A program made the position numbers and the translations under genes. The notes under the pieces were generated by a model that did not search any database, was not told the origin of the DNA, and saw nothing but the letters and a program-made list of their open reading frames with translations. Below are positions 48,669 through 59,500 of a stretch of DNA of 64,000 bases, piece after piece; positions within the stretch are counted from its first letter, which is position 1; every line of letters begins with the position of its first letter. The DNA is from Marinobacter sp. 2_MG-2023. GTDB lineage: Bacteria; Pseudomonadota; Gammaproteobacteria; Pseudomonadales; Oleiphilaceae. The stretch spans positions 186,001-250,000 of the forward strand of contig NZ_JAUOPH010000003.1 of NCBI RefSeq assembly GCF_030546935.1, written 5' to 3'.

Positions 48669-49835
48669 ATGAATTTGCACGAATATCAGGGCAAACAGCT
48701 TTTCGCTGAATATGGCTTGCCAGTATCGCAGGGCATTGCCTGCGATACCCCGGACGAAGCAGTAGCAGCTGCAGAAAAAATTGGCGGCAACAGCTGGGTT
48801 GTAAAGGCTCAGGTTCACGCGGGCGGCCGCGGTAAAGCTGGCGGTGTAAAGCTGGTCAAGAACACTGATGACATCCGAGCGTTCGCAGAGCAGTGGTTGG
48901 GCAAACAGCTGGTGACTTTCCAGACTGACGAGAACGGCCAGCCAGTCAGCAAAATTCTGGTTGAATCCCTGACTGATATCGACCAAGAGCTGTATCTGGG
49001 CGCTGTTGTCGATCGTGGTACTCGTCGTATCGTATTCATGGCATCCACCGAAGGTGGTGTTGAGATCGAGACCGTTGCGGAAGAAACTCCGGAAAAAATC
49101 CTGAAAGCCGAGATCGATCCGCTGGTTGGCGCACAGCCATACCAGGGTCGCGAGCTGGCATTCAAACTGGGTCTTGAGGGCAAGCAAATCGGGCAGTTCA
49201 CCAAGATCTTTCTGGGTCTGGCGAAACTGTTTGAAGACTACGATCTGGCGTTGATGGAAATCAACCCGCTGGTTATCACTCCGGCTGGTGATTTGCACTG
49301 CCTGGATGCCAAGATTGGCGTCGACGGCAACGCTCTGTACCGCCAGAAGAAGCTTCAGGAAATGCGCGATCCTTCACAGGAAGATGCTCGCGAAGCTGAA
49401 GCTGCAGCCTGGGAACTGAACTACGTTGCCCTCGAAGGCAACATCGGCTGCATGGTTAACGGTGCTGGCCTGGCCATGGGTACCATGGATATCATCAAGC
49501 TTTCTGGCGGCCGTCCGGCTAACTTCCTGGACGTTGGCGGCGGTGCGACCAAAGAGCGCGTATCCGAAGCGTTCAAAATCATCCTGTCTGACGATGCAGT
49601 GCAAGCCGTACTGGTTAACATCTTCGGCGGTATTGTTCGCTGCGATATGATTGCCGAAGGCATCATTGGTGCCGTTAAAGAAGTTGGCGTTAAAGTGCCC
49701 GTAGTTGTTCGCCTTGAAGGTAACAACGCTGAATTGGGTTCCAAGGTACTGGCTGATAGTGGCCTGAACATCATCGCCGCCAGCAGCCTGGCCGATGCTG
49801 CAGAGCAAGTCGTTAAAGCCGCAGGGGGTAAATAA
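48669..49835 (+). CDS. sucC: SucC, succinyl-CoA synthetase beta subunit
   Basis: A 388-residue ATP-grasp subunit. With SucD it makes ATP or GTP from succinyl-CoA. It starts [19 protein letters not shown]. The nucleotide-binding region is [20 protein letters not shown], and the succinate/phosphate-relay end shows [29 protein letters not shown] and [10 protein letters not shown]. The start ATG lacks a strong ribosome site, fitting control through the structured leader. It overlaps sucD by one base (TAATG). Confidence 0.98.
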   Translation: MNLHEYQGKQLFAEYGLPVSQGIACDTPDEAVAAAEKIGGNSWVVKAQVHAGGRGKAGGVKLVKNTDDIRAFAEQWLGKQLVTFQTDENGQPVSKILVESLTDIDQELYLGAVVDRGTRRIVFMASTEGGVEIETVAEETPEKILKAEIDPLVGAQPYQGRELAFKLGLEGKQIGQFTKIFLGLAKLFEDYDLALMEINPLVITPAGDLHCLDAKIGVDGNALYRQKKLQEMRDPSQEDAREAEAAAWELNYVALEGNIGCMVNGAGLAMGTMDIIKLSGGRPANFLDVGGGATKERVSEAFKIILSDDAVQAVLVNIFGGIVRCDMIAEGIIGAVKEVGVKVPVVVRLEGNNAELGSKVLADSGLNIIAASSLADAAEQVVKAAGGK

Positions 49836-50707
49836 TGAGCATCCTGATTAATAAAGACACCAAGGTAATCTGCCAGGGCTTTACCGGCGCACAGGGTACA
49901 TTCCACTCTGAGCAGGCTATTGAGTACGGTACCAAGATGGTTGGTGGCGTAAGCCCGGGTAAAGGTGGCACCGAGCATTTGGGTCTGCCGGTGTTCAACA
50001 CCGTTCGCGACGCTGTAGAGAAGACTGGTGCTCAGGCAACTGTGATCTACGTTCCGGCTCCGTTCTGTAAAGACGCCATCATTGAAGCGGCGGATGCAGG
50101 CATTGAGCTGATTGTGTGCATCACCGAAGGCATCCCGACAATCGATATGCTGTACGCCAAAGAATACGTTGACCGTAAAGGCGTTCGCATGATCGGGCCT
50201 AACTGCCCAGGTGTTATCACACCGGGTGAGTGCAAGATCGGCATCATGCCAGGGCACATTCACAAGCCAGGTAAGGTCGGTATCGTTTCCCGTTCAGGTA
50301 CCCTGACGTACGAAGCGGTCAAGCAGACCACAGACTTCGGCTACGGCCAGTCTACCTGTGTGGGCATTGGTGGTGACCCTATTCCGGGTTCAAACTTCAT
50401 CGATATTCTCAAGCTGCTGCAAGAAGATCCGCAGACTGAAGCTATCGTGATGATTGGTGAAATCGGCGGTACCGCTGAAGAAGAAGCGGCTGCTTTCATC
50501 AAGGAAAACGTCACCAAGCCAGTGGTTTCCTACATTGCCGGTGTTACAGCGCCTCCAGGCAAGCGTATGGGCCACGCCGGTGCCATCATCTCCGGTGGTA
50601 AAGGTACTGCAGACGAAAAATTCGCGGCTCTGAACGACGCTGGTGTCAAAACCGTGCGCAGTCTGGCCGAGATTGGTAAGGCTCTGAAGGAAGTGACTGG
50701 CTGGTAA
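49835..50707 (+). CDS. sucD: SucD, succinyl-CoA synthetase alpha subunit
   Basis: A 290-residue subunit that binds CoA and carries the phosphohistidine. CoA-binding region [21 protein letters not shown], then [21 protein letters not shown]. The catalytic His is in [20 protein letters not shown]. Translation is coupled to sucC by the overlapping stop and start. Last gene of the TCA block, followed by a strong terminator. Confidence 0.98.
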   Translation: MSILINKDTKVICQGFTGAQGTFHSEQAIEYGTKMVGGVSPGKGGTEHLGLPVFNTVRDAVEKTGAQATVIYVPAPFCKDAIIEAADAGIELIVCITEGIPTIDMLYAKEYVDRKGVRMIGPNCPGVITPGECKIGIMPGHIHKPGKVGIVSRSGTLTYEAVKQTTDFGYGQSTCVGIGGDPIPGSNFIDILKLLQEDPQTEAIVMIGEIGGTAEEEAAAFIKENVTKPVVSYIAGVTAPPGKRMGHAGAIISGGKGTADEKFAALNDAGVKTVRSLAEIGKALKEVTGW

Positions 50708-50724
50708 AGCTGGTTTCTTTCACT

Positions 50725-50762
50725 AAAACCCCCGTTTCTGTTCTGCAGAGCGGGGGTTTTTT
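50725..50762 (+). terminator. Terminator after sucD
   Basis: AAAACCCCCG pairs with CGGGGGTTTT around a loop of about 16 bases in which CTG and CAG can pair, followed by TT. It closes the sdh-suc block. Confidence 0.9.
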
Positions 50763-50828
50763 ATTTATAATGCCGGGTCGTCTGATCTACTATGGGCCGA
50801 GTCCCATTCAATTGAAGGAGTTTGTGCT

Positions 50829-52043
50829 TTGAGTTCTGTAGATTCCCAGCAAAGGGTTTTGTCCGGTATGCGTCCGACCGGCAAGCTTCATCTTGGTCAT
50901 TACCACGGTGTGCTGAAAAACTGGGTGAAACTCCAGCACGAATTTGAGTGCTTCTTCTTTATTGCCGACTGGCACGCCCTGACGACGCAGTACGATGACC
51001 CTTCTGGCATCGAGCAAAGCGTCTGGGACATGGTGATCGACTGGCTCGCAGCTGGCGTTAATCCCGGGTCTTCCACCATGTTCATTCAGTCACAGGTGCC
51101 TGAACATGCGGAGCTGCATCTTTTACTCTCCATGATCACGCCGCTTGGCTGGTTGGAGCGTATCCCTACATACAAGGATCAGCAGGAAAAGCTGCGGGAA
51201 AAAGACCTGGCGACCTATGGGTTCCTCGGTTATCCACTGCTGCAAACTGCCGACATACTGATGTATCGCGCGGGTAAAGTACCAGTTGGCGCAGATCAGG
51301 TGTCTCATGTTGAAATTACCCGTGAGATCGCCCGTCGGTTCAACCATATTTATGGGCGTGAGCCAGGATTTGAAGAGCAGGCGGAATCAGCCATCACCAA
51401 GATGGGCAAGAAAAACGCCAAGCTTTATCGTAACCTCAAGAAGCGCTACCAGGAAGAAGGTGATCTTGAAGCTCTGGACACTGCTCGTGCATTGCTTATG
51501 GAGCAGCAGAACATTTCCATCGGTGATCGTGAACGCCTTTATGGCTTCATTGAGGGTGGCGGCAAGGTCATACTTCCGGAGCCGCAGCCATTGCTGACGC
51601 CTGAATCCAAAATGCCGGGACTGGACGGGCAGAAGATGTCCAAGTCCTACAACAACTACATTGGCCTGAGGGAAGAGCCGGATAGCGTGGCCCAGAAACT
51701 GCGGACCATGCAGACTGACCCGCAGCGGGTGCGGCGCACAGACCCGGGTGAGCCGGAGAAGTGTCCGGTTTGGGGGCTGCATAAAGTCTACTCAGATGAG
51801 GCAACAAAAGAGTGGGTTCAGACGGGTTGCCGCAGTGCCGGTATCGGGTGTCTGGACTGTAAAAAACCTTTGATTGATTCAATTATCGAAGAGCAACGTC
51901 CTTTGCGGGAGCGAGCATTGGAATACGAAGGGAACCCGGATCTGGTGCATTCGATTCTTCAAGAGGGGCGTGAACACGCCCGTGATGCGGCTCGTGATAC
52001 GCTTGATGAAGTCCGTGCCGCAATGGGCCTGAGCTATCGTTGA
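50829..52043 (+). CDS. trpS: Tryptophanyl-tRNA synthetase
   Basis: A 404-residue class I synthetase. The HIGH-type motif is LHLGHYHGVLKNW, and the KMSKS motif is GQKMSKSYNNYIG near 275. The C-terminal region GCRSAGIGCLDCKKPL marks the longer TrpS type. A TTG start at 50829 is used, with AAGGAG (50815-50820) eight bases upstream; the first internal Met (residue 15) would cut into the conserved GMRPTGKLHLGH segment. scpA follows at 4 bases, so trpS may share a transcript with scpAB. Confidence 0.96.
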   Translation: MSSVDSQQRVLSGMRPTGKLHLGHYHGVLKNWVKLQHEFECFFFIADWHALTTQYDDPSGIEQSVWDMVIDWLAAGVNPGSSTMFIQSQVPEHAELHLLLSMITPLGWLERIPTYKDQQEKLREKDLATYGFLGYPLLQTADILMYRAGKVPVGADQVSHVEITREIARRFNHIYGREPGFEEQAESAITKMGKKNAKLYRNLKKRYQEEGDLEALDTARALLMEQQNISIGDRERLYGFIEGGGKVILPEPQPLLTPESKMPGLDGQKMSKSYNNYIGLREEPDSVAQKLRTMQTDPQRVRRTDPGEPEKCPVWGLHKVYSDEATKEWVQTGCRSAGIGCLDCKKPLIDSIIEEQRPLRERALEYEGNPDLVHSILQEGREHARDAARDTLDEVRAAMGLSYR

Positions 52044-52047
52044 TCCC

Positions 52048-52842
52048 GTGAAGCCAGAGCCAGAGCAGGCCCCATTAGCAAAGGTATCCGGGAAGGCGCT
52101 GGTCGATCTTCCCAAAGACCTTTACATACCGCCGGACGCGCTTGCGGTATTTCTGGAAGCCTTTGAGGGCCCGCTCGATCTATTGCTTTACCTCATCCGT
52201 CGCCAGAATATGGATATTCTGGACATAGACGTGAGTGAAATTACCCGGCAGTACATGGACTACATCGGAGCCGTTGAAGCCATGCGTTTCGAATTGGCTG
52301 CCGAGTATCTGGTGATGGCAGCCACGCTTGCAGAAATAAAGTCCCGCATGCTGCTGCCGAAGCACGAATCTGATGAAGACGAAGAGCTGGACCCCAGGGC
52401 TGAACTGATTCGCCGGCTGCAACAGTATGAACGTTTCAAAAAGGCCGCTGAGGATATCGAATCGTTACCGCGGATGGAGCGGGACAGTTTTTCTGTATCG
52501 GCAGCCTTGCCACAATTGCCGTCTACCCAGCCGCATCCTGATGTCGACTTTCGGGAGATGATTCTTGCGCTTCGAGGAGTGTTGGAGCGAGCGGATCTTT
52601 TTACCAGCCATCACGTGGAAAAGGAAAAGCTTTCCACGCGCGAGCGCATGTCGGCCATTCTGTCTCTGTTGCAGGATGATCAGTTTGTTACTTTCGAGAG
52701 CCTCTTTACCGTGGAGGAAGGAAGGCTTGGGGTAGTGGTTACGTTTCTGGCCATGCTGGAACTGGTGAAAGAACAGCTGGTTGAAGTCGTGCAGACAGAC
52801 GTGTTGGGTTCCATTCACATGCGTGCCCGGGCTGCCCGTTAG
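52048..52842 (+). CDS. scpA: ScpA, condensin kleisin subunit
   Basis: A 264-residue kleisin that bridges the SMC heads. The N-terminal segment FEGPLDLLLYLIRRQNMDILDIDVSEI is the ScpA signature (about 33-60), followed by YLVMAATLAEIKSRMLLP. The C-terminal winged helix is at about 190-260. A GTG start 4 bases after trpS. ScpB follows, and SMC is encoded about 3.7 kb downstream. Confidence 0.94.
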   Translation: MKPEPEQAPLAKVSGKALVDLPKDLYIPPDALAVFLEAFEGPLDLLLYLIRRQNMDILDIDVSEITRQYMDYIGAVEAMRFELAAEYLVMAATLAEIKSRMLLPKHESDEDEELDPRAELIRRLQQYERFKKAAEDIESLPRMERDSFSVSAALPQLPSTQPHPDVDFREMILALRGVLERADLFTSHHVEKEKLSTRERMSAILSLLQDDQFVTFESLFTVEEGRLGVVVTFLAMLELVKEQLVEVVQTDVLGSIHMRARAAR

Positions 52843-52888
52843 GCCCTATTGTATCGGCAAACGGCGTACCGAAGAACGGATAGCGATC

Positions 52889-53530
52889 ATGAATGAAGAG
52901 CATCTTTCCAGAATTCAGGCGATTGTCGAGGCCGCACTGCTGGCGGCGGGCAAGCCTCTCTCTGTAGACCAGTTGCGAGAACTGTTCACCGAGGATGAAC
53001 GTCCGGCCCGGCAGGTTATGGAACATGTGATGATGCTCCTTGGTAACGCTTGCGAGGGCCGGGGGATTGAACTTCGTAAAGTGGCCAGCGGCTACCGGCT
53101 TCAGGTGCGTGAGGAATATGCTCCCTGGGTCAGCCGGTTGTTTGAGGAAAAACCGCAACGGTATTCCCGAGCGCTACTGGAAACTCTTGCCCTTATTGCT
53201 TACCGCCAACCAATAACTCGCGGCGAAATTGAAGACATCCGGGGTGTTACGGTAAGCAGCAATATCATTCGTACGTTACTTGAGCGAGAGTGGGTTCGCG
53301 TTGTAGGGCACAGAGACGTTCCTGGTCGGCCTGCGATGTACGCAACAACCCGACAGTTTCTGGACTATTTCAACCTTTCAGGCCTGGATCAGATGCCACC
53401 TCTATCCGAGATCCGGGACCTGGAAGAAATTGGCAGAGAGATTGAAAAAAGCATTCAGGCCGAGATTGAGTTTGATTCAACTTCGGCGGAGCCCGCAGAG
53501 GATAATTCCCCGGGTGAGACACTTCACTGA
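52889..53530 (+). CDS. scpB: ScpB, condensin accessory subunit
   Basis: A 213-residue protein of two tandem winged-helix domains that binds ScpA as a dimer. Typical segments are IVEAALLAAGKPLSVDQLRELF and LLETLALIAYRQPITRGEIEDIRGV, followed by VVGHRDVPGRPAMYATT. The ATG at 52889 (MNEEHLSRI) is chosen over the open frame upstream, which overlaps scpA and lacks similarity. The C-terminus is acidic. rluB follows. Confidence 0.95.
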   Translation: MNEEHLSRIQAIVEAALLAAGKPLSVDQLRELFTEDERPARQVMEHVMMLLGNACEGRGIELRKVASGYRLQVREEYAPWVSRLFEEKPQRYSRALLETLALIAYRQPITRGEIEDIRGVTVSSNIIRTLLEREWVRVVGHRDVPGRPAMYATTRQFLDYFNLSGLDQMPPLSEIRDLEEIGREIEKSIQAEIEFDSTSAEPAEDNSPGETLH

Positions 53531-53569
53531 CATCATTCGGGTGTCAGTCAGCGATTAAGGATTATGTTC

Positions 53570-54601
53570 ATGGCGTCAGAACGCCCCGGAAGAAAAGCAA
53601 AACCGGCCGCAGACACGGCTACTAACGAAGGCCCGGAGCGGATCCAGAAACTTCTTGCCCGCGCAGGTATTGGCTCGCGCCGGGAAATTGAAGGCTGGAT
53701 GGAAACCGGGCGCCTGACCGTCAATGGTGAGGCAGCTGTGCCGGGCCAGAAGGCGACCGTGAATGATCGCTTCGAGCTGGATGAGAAAAGACTTGAGGTT
53801 GCGGGTGCGGCGACGACTGTGCGCCGGGTGCTTATCTACAATAAGCCCGAAGGTGAGGTGACTACTCGTAAGGATCCCGAGGGGCGCCCAACGGTATTTG
53901 ACCGTTTGCCCAGGCTCAAGGATAACCGGTGGATATCGATAGGCCGGCTGGACATCAATACCACCGGGCTCGTGTTGTTTACCACCGACGGTGAACTGGC
54001 AAATCGCCTTATGCACCCCTCGAGCCAGATTGACCGGGAGTATGCAGTCAGGATTTTTGGCGAGGTTGATGATGCCATGATCCAGCGCCTGATGGCGGGG
54101 GTTCTTCTTGAAGATGGCATGGCCAAATTCAGTGATATAAGCCAGGCTGGCGGCAGTGGAATCAACCGCTGGTTTCACGTGACCCTTCTGGAAGGCCGAA
54201 ACCGGGAGGTCAGGCGTTTGTGGGAGTCTCAGGGCGTGCGTGTAAGTCGCTTGAAGCGTGTGCGATATGGACCGATTTTTCTCCCCAGCAGGCTGACACT
54301 TGGCAAATGGGAAGAATTGGATCAGAAAACAGTGGACACCCTGAGCAAAGTGGTCGGGCTTGATTCGATAGATATACCGCAGAAAACGCCGGATGAGCAG
54401 GCCGCTCATGACCGGTTGAGAAGAAAGAGCCCTGGCAGTGGCAGCAAGAAAAGCGGAGGCCGGCGCTGGGATGTGAGTGATACCAAACCTGCTCGCAAAG
54501 GTGGCTCAGATAAACCCCGTGGCGGAGCAAGCAAGCCTAAAACAGGCCCTGCCAGACCTCGCAAGGCCCAGACAGGGAGTCCTGGTAAGTCGGGCAGATA
54601 G
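53570..54601 (+). CDS. rluB: RluB, 23S rRNA pseudouridine-2605 synthase
   Basis: A 343-residue RsuA/RluB/E/F-family enzyme. An S4 RNA-binding domain (about 22-80, ERIQKLLARAGIGSRREIEGW) precedes the catalytic domain, whose nucleophilic Asp is in SIGRLDINTTGLVLFTTDG. RNRGVRR-type motif reads LLEGRNREVRRLWES. The long basic C-terminal tail (about 275-343; Lys, Gly, Pro-rich) is usual for RluB. Two ATGs lie close together (53564, 53570); the second has AAGG at 9 bases. The scpA-scpB-rluB order is widespread. Confidence 0.95.
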   Translation: MASERPGRKAKPAADTATNEGPERIQKLLARAGIGSRREIEGWMETGRLTVNGEAAVPGQKATVNDRFELDEKRLEVAGAATTVRRVLIYNKPEGEVTTRKDPEGRPTVFDRLPRLKDNRWISIGRLDINTTGLVLFTTDGELANRLMHPSSQIDREYAVRIFGEVDDAMIQRLMAGVLLEDGMAKFSDISQAGGSGINRWFHVTLLEGRNREVRRLWESQGVRVSRLKRVRYGPIFLPSRLTLGKWEELDQKTVDTLSKVVGLDSIDIPQKTPDEQAAHDRLRRKSPGSGSKKSGGRRWDVSDTKPARKGGSDKPRGGASKPKTGPARPRKAQTGSPGKSGR

Positions 54602-54628
54602 GTTAAAATTCGTTTCGGGTCGCGTTAT

Positions 54629-55555
54629 TCAGCCAATGGTGGCAAACACCCTTGTGCAGTTCCGGCCCTGTTCTTTGGCTCTGTAAAGGGCCTCGTCGGC
54701 GCGGGCTATCCATTGGTCCGCGCTTTCCCCCGGCATATAGCGAGTAACACCGCAGCTGATTGTCACAGACAGCTCGGTGCCACCACAGTCTACCCGAAGA
54801 TCCGCAATGGCATTGCGCACACGATCTGCTACATCCCGCGCCTCGAGTTCGCCTGTGTGTGGTAGCAGAATGGCGAACTCTTCACCGCCAAACCGATATA
54901 CGCTGTCTGAGTTTCTGATTGCCGCTTCCAGAGTGCTGGCGGCCAATCGCAGCATGTGGTCACCTACCACATGCCCCTGCTGGTCGTTTACTGATTTGAA
55001 ATGATCCAGATCGCAGAGAATCAGGGAATACTCCCCCGCATGGCGGTCGGCAAGCGAGCATGCACGTTGCAGCTGTTCGTCGAGGGCGCGCTTGTTCGGA
55101 ATTGAAGTCAGCGCATCGGTCAATGCTGCTTGTTCTATCGTAATAAATTGGCAGGCATTGCGGAGCGAACAGACGGCTGCACTGATGATCATTTCAATGC
55201 CTTGGAGCTCGTCGTCTGAAAACTTTTGCCGACGATTTACTGAGAGCGTTCCGTAGCACACTCCTTCGAGATTCAAGCGATACTCACAGCGGTGAGGGCC
55301 GCCAATCCCGGTTGCGTATACAAAATCACGATGCCCGATCTGGTGGCGATAGGTAAGGGAATCGAAGGGGATGATGTTTCCCAGTTCTTCCGCCAGAATG
55401 CCGAGCTGAGTTTCCAGGGACAGTGTCGTGGCAAGGCGTCGTGTAAGCCTGCTGAAGGGGTCGGAAGTGTTCGACCAGCTCCGGTAGGCCTGTTGTAGCG
55501 CTGCCAGATCCTTTGGCTGAGAGGTGGCGCTCTGTATCGACGATATGTTTTTCAC
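54629..55555 (-). CDS. Diguanylate cyclase with N-terminal GAF-like domain
   Basis: A 308-residue soluble protein. The N-terminal part (about 40-135) resembles a small GAF-like sensor (ETQLGILAEELGNIIPFDSL and YGTLSVNRRQKFSDDELQ). The GGDEF domain follows with GGEEF at 223-227 and a product-inhibition I-site RNSD at 214-217, so it should make c-di-GMP under feedback control. Its start is a GTG at 55555 with only a weak ribosome site. Neighbours are convergent rluB and divergent GntR gene, so it is a single-gene unit. The signal sensed is unknown. Confidence 0.92.
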   Translation of the reverse strand: MKNISSIQSATSQPKDLAALQQAYRSWSNTSDPFSRLTRRLATTLSLETQLGILAEELGNIIPFDSLTYRHQIGHRDFVYATGIGGPHRCEYRLNLEGVCYGTLSVNRRQKFSDDELQGIEMIISAAVCSLRNACQFITIEQAALTDALTSIPNKRALDEQLQRACSLADRHAGEYSLILCDLDHFKSVNDQQGHVVGDHMLRLAASTLEAAIRNSDSVYRFGGEEFAILLPHTGELEARDVADRVRNAIADLRVDCGGTELSVTISCGVTRYMPGESADQWIARADEALYRAKEQGRNCTRVFATIG

Positions 55556-55847
55556 TGGATCTCACTCTCTGGCAAAATTGGTGATGCTCTTAAGGGAGGA
55601 TTGAGCATGCTTCGTGCCGGAAACCGAAGTTTTTTTTAAAAACATATAGATATATGGAAATTATGAAGTGTTCTGTGGCACCAGCGTGCCAAGGTGAACC
55701 TGAGTGTCAAAAATACGGCAAGCTCGTTCCGTTGGATGCGCTTCCTGCCGGAAAATGCGCTTTTACTAGGGGATGGGGATGGGGAAACCCTGTGCTAAAC
55801 TCTGCGACCAACATCCTCGCCGTTTGCAGAAGTGAGCTACATTCCCT

Positions 55848-56531
55848 ATGACGTTTCAGGCCCCGGAAAGTCTTTCTGAACAGATCGCCCAGCATTTGGG
55901 GCAGCGGATCGTGACGCGGGATCTGACACCCGGAAGTCGCATCCAGGAGCTAAAGGTTGCTGGCGACCTCAACGTCAGTCGTGGTTCGGTGCGTGAGGCC
56001 TTGCTCATTCTGGAACGCAGACATTTGATTGAAATTTTCCCACGTCGGGGCGCGGTTGTTTCAAGCCTGACCGTGGCGAGCGTTAACAGCCTCTATGATA
56101 TCTATATCGACTTGCTGTGCATGCTAGGGCGTAAGGTTATTGAGCGCTGGACTGGCGATGAACTGGTTGGCGTCATGGGGCGAGTCCGGGAAGTCGAGGC
56201 GGTCATTCAGGCTGTGAACTCAACAGGCCCGGATGCTGCAGAAAAAATTATTGATGCCGGTTTCGGTGTAATGCGCCACGCCTATGGATTGGTCGATAAT
56301 CCGTTTCTTGAAGAAACCCTGGAAAACTTCCGGCCTGCGATAAGTCGCACTTATTTTGTTGCCCTGGAGAATTTCCGGGAAAGTATTGGGCAGACGGCTG
56401 AATTTTTCAGACGCCTCGGCGAGGCAGCAGCAAGTGGGGATTCTGAACGCTTACAAGCTGCAATTACGGCCTTTGGCGAGCATCAGCGCCAACAGGTATT
56501 GAGCATTCTCAGGGAGGAGGAGAGCGCGTGA
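55848..56531 (+). CDS. GntR-family regulator, FadR subfamily
   Basis: A 227-residue transcription factor. The winged helix (about 8-75) shows SLSEQIAQHLGQRIVTRDLTPGSRI-type spacing and LNVSRGSVREALLILERRHLI. The C-terminal FCD-like helical domain (about 85-220) would bind an organic-acid-like ligand. The gene ends 1 base before the smc ATG, so both are likely co-transcribed; a GntR gene at this place is also found in Pseudomonas. Its targets and ligand cannot be read from sequence. No clear ribosome site precedes the ATG. Confidence 0.9.
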   Translation: MTFQAPESLSEQIAQHLGQRIVTRDLTPGSRIQELKVAGDLNVSRGSVREALLILERRHLIEIFPRRGAVVSSLTVASVNSLYDIYIDLLCMLGRKVIERWTGDELVGVMGRVREVEAVIQAVNSTGPDAAEKIIDAGFGVMRHAYGLVDNPFLEETLENFRPAISRTYFVALENFRESIGQTAEFFRRLGEAAASGDSERLQAAITAFGEHQRQQVLSILREEESA

Positions 56532-56532
56532 C

Positions 56533-59500
56533 ATGCGCCTGAAGTCTATAAAACTTGCCGGGTTCAAGTCGTTTGTAGACCCGACCACTGTGCCGTTCCC
56601 CACGAATCTGACGGCGGTGGTAGGCCCCAATGGCTGTGGCAAATCCAACATTATCGATGCCGTTCGCTGGGTGATGGGTGAAAGTTCTGCCAAGTACTTG
56701 CGTGGCGAATCCATGACCGACGTTATATTCAATGGATCCAGTGCCCGCAAACCAGTGGGGCAGGCTTCCATAGAGCTGGTCTTTGATAATAGCGACGGCT
56801 CTGCTCCCGGAGAATTTGTCCGGTTTAACGAAATTTCAGTGCGTCGCCGTGTTTCCCGTGAAGGCCAATCGGAATATTTCCTAAACGGCGCTAAGTGCCG
56901 TCGCAGGGATATTACGGATTTGTTTCTGGGCACCGGTCTTGGCCCTCGAAGTTACGCCATTATCGAACAGGGGATGATTTCAAGGCTGATTGAGGCCAAG
57001 CCAGAGGAGTTGCGAACCTATATTGAAGAAGCCGCCGGTATATCAAAATATAAAGAGCGTCGCCGGGAAACAGAAAACCGGATGCGTCGCACCCAGGAAA
57101 ACCTTGAGCGCCTGACCGATCTTCGTGAAGAGCTCGGGCGCCAGCTGCAGCACCTTGAACGGCAGGCTGCGGCCGCAGAAAAGTACAAAGCCTATAAACA
57201 CGACGAACGCCAGAAAAAAGCCGAGCTTACTGTTTTGCGGTGGCAGTCACTGGATAACGACCTGCAAAATTGGCGCGGGAAAATCCGTGACACCGAGCTG
57301 GAGCTTGAGAAGCAGCTGGCGGAGCGTATCAGCCTGGAGACGTCCCTCGAATCTCTTCGGGATGGCCACCACGAACGCACAGAGCACTTTAACCGTGCCC
57401 AGGCCCGTTATTATGAGGCTGGAGCGGATATCGCCCGAATTGAACAAAGCCTTGAGCATCAGCGAGAGCGCAGCCGGCAAACGGCCGCAGAACTGGACCA
57501 GGCCATGGCGAACCAGCGCGAGCTCGGCCGCGAACTGAGCCTGGACGAGGAAAAACTGGAAGGAATTTGCGAAGAACTCGCAATGATTGAGCCCGAGCAA
57601 GAGGCTCTGGCCATCCGTTCGGAAGACTCCGGTGAAAAGCTACAACAGGCGGAAGACGCCATGAGCGAGTGGCAGCATCGGTGGGAAGAGTTCAGCTCAC
57701 GGTCCGCAGACGCCCGCCGGGAGGCGGAGCTTGCCCAGTCTCGCATCCGCTCACTTGAACAGGCTATCGAACAGTTGCTGGCTCGTCAGCACAAGCTTCA
57801 GGAAGAACAGGCCCAGCTGGACGGACAGATTGATCGGGCGGAACTTGAGTCGTTCCAGGAGCAGCAAGAGGTGTTGGAACTGCAGCGAGAGGAAGCCGCA
57901 GAACACATTGAAGCCACCCACGACGAACTTCAGGATGCACGCCATAACCAGCGGGATACCGAACAGAGCCTGTCGGAAATCCGTCAGCGGGTTCAGAGCC
58001 TGCAGGCCAGTATGGAATCCCAACAGGCTTTGCTCGACGAACAGATGGGTGGTCAGGATGACCGGTTGCAAGCCTGGCTGGGGGAACATGGCCTGGTTGA
58101 TCTACCCCGGGTCGCAGGAAAGCTCCGCATAGATGATGGCTGGGAATTTGCGCTGGAACAGGTGATCGGGCGCTTCAGCCAGGGGCTGTTGTTGCCGGAT
58201 ATTGATCAACTGAATGAAGCTCTGCACAGCGCACCAAAGGGGCTGGCCGTTATCCAGCCTGGCTCTGGTGACAGTACTTCCGCTCAGGGTCTGGCCTCAA
58301 AGGTTGACGGGATGGATTCGGTAACTGCCATGCTGGCGGGTATCGGTACGTCGGAGACTCTTGATGACGCTTTGGCGCAGAGAGTCGGATTGGCAGAAGG
58401 TCACAGCCTTATCACCCGAGAGGGTGTATGGGTTGCCCGCGATTGGGTCTTAATGCCGGATTCTGACGCCGGCCAGATAGGTGTTATCGAACGACAGAAA
58501 AAAGTGGATGACTTGACTCAGCAGTTGTCCCAGGCCGAAGAATCTCTGGAAGAAGTGCAGGGGCGCTATGAGGCCTTGCAGGAGCGCACAGAAAAGGCAG
58601 AGGCAGCGAGAGATGATGCTCAGGCCCGGCTGAGCGAAAGTGATCGGGAGCTTGGCCAGGTTGTCTCCCGAATCAGCGGGCTCCGTGCTCGCGCCGAACA
58701 GATTGATGCGCGCCTGACACGCATTCACGAGGATGTCGCTGACGTCGCACTGAATCTGGAAGAGCAGCAGGAGAGTCTTGGCATCGCTCGCGAAGAGTGG
58801 CAGCAGGCGCTGATGTTGAGCGAGGATGGCGAGGATGAAAAAGAGCGTCTACTCGAACAACGTGACATGTTACGGGAAAAACTCGATGGCCTGCGCCAGG
58901 AAGCCCGGAATGACCGGGACCACGCTCATCAGCTGCAACTGCAACTACAATCCCTTAGCAGTCAGCGCGACGGACTAAAGCAGACGATAGACCGCATGCA
59001 GTTGCAGAAAGAACGGCTGGAAGAGCGCCTTGAGATGCTTAGAGAATCCCGGGAAAGTGCCGAAGAGCCCATGGAAGATCTCCAGATGCAGCTTGAGGGG
59101 CTGCTGGATCGTCGGCTCGCGGAAGAAGAAAAACTTGGCGTCGCCCGCGATGCGCTCGAAGAGATTGATCGTCAGGTGCGGGAGAAGGAACAGGGCAGAA
59201 GCGGCACAGATCACCGGATTCAGGAAGTCCGCTCAAAGCTCGAGAAGCTGAAGATGGAATCCCAGGCGCTTGAGATACGCTCCGGTAATTATATTGAGCA
59301 GCTTGAAGAGTTGCAGGTGAAGTTGCAGGACATACTGCCACAGTTGCCAGAGGATGCGAATCAGGACGAGTGGGCAGCGGAGCTTGAGAAAATTGGTAAC
59401 CGCATCCAGCGTCTTGGCGCCATTAACCTTGCTGCGATTGATGAGTATCAGGTCCAGAGTGAGCGCAAAACCTATCTCGACAGCCAGCACGAAGACCTTA

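Noticed and set aside
55769..55784. Three GGGG runs separated by AT, a possible G-quadruplex
   Set aside because: Only three closely spaced runs are present; a standard quadruplex needs four.
55654..55851. Small cysteine-containing frame (65 codons) before the GntR gene
   Set aside because: Five cysteines are suggestive, but there is no good ribosome site and it overlaps the GntR start; not supportable without comparison to relatives.
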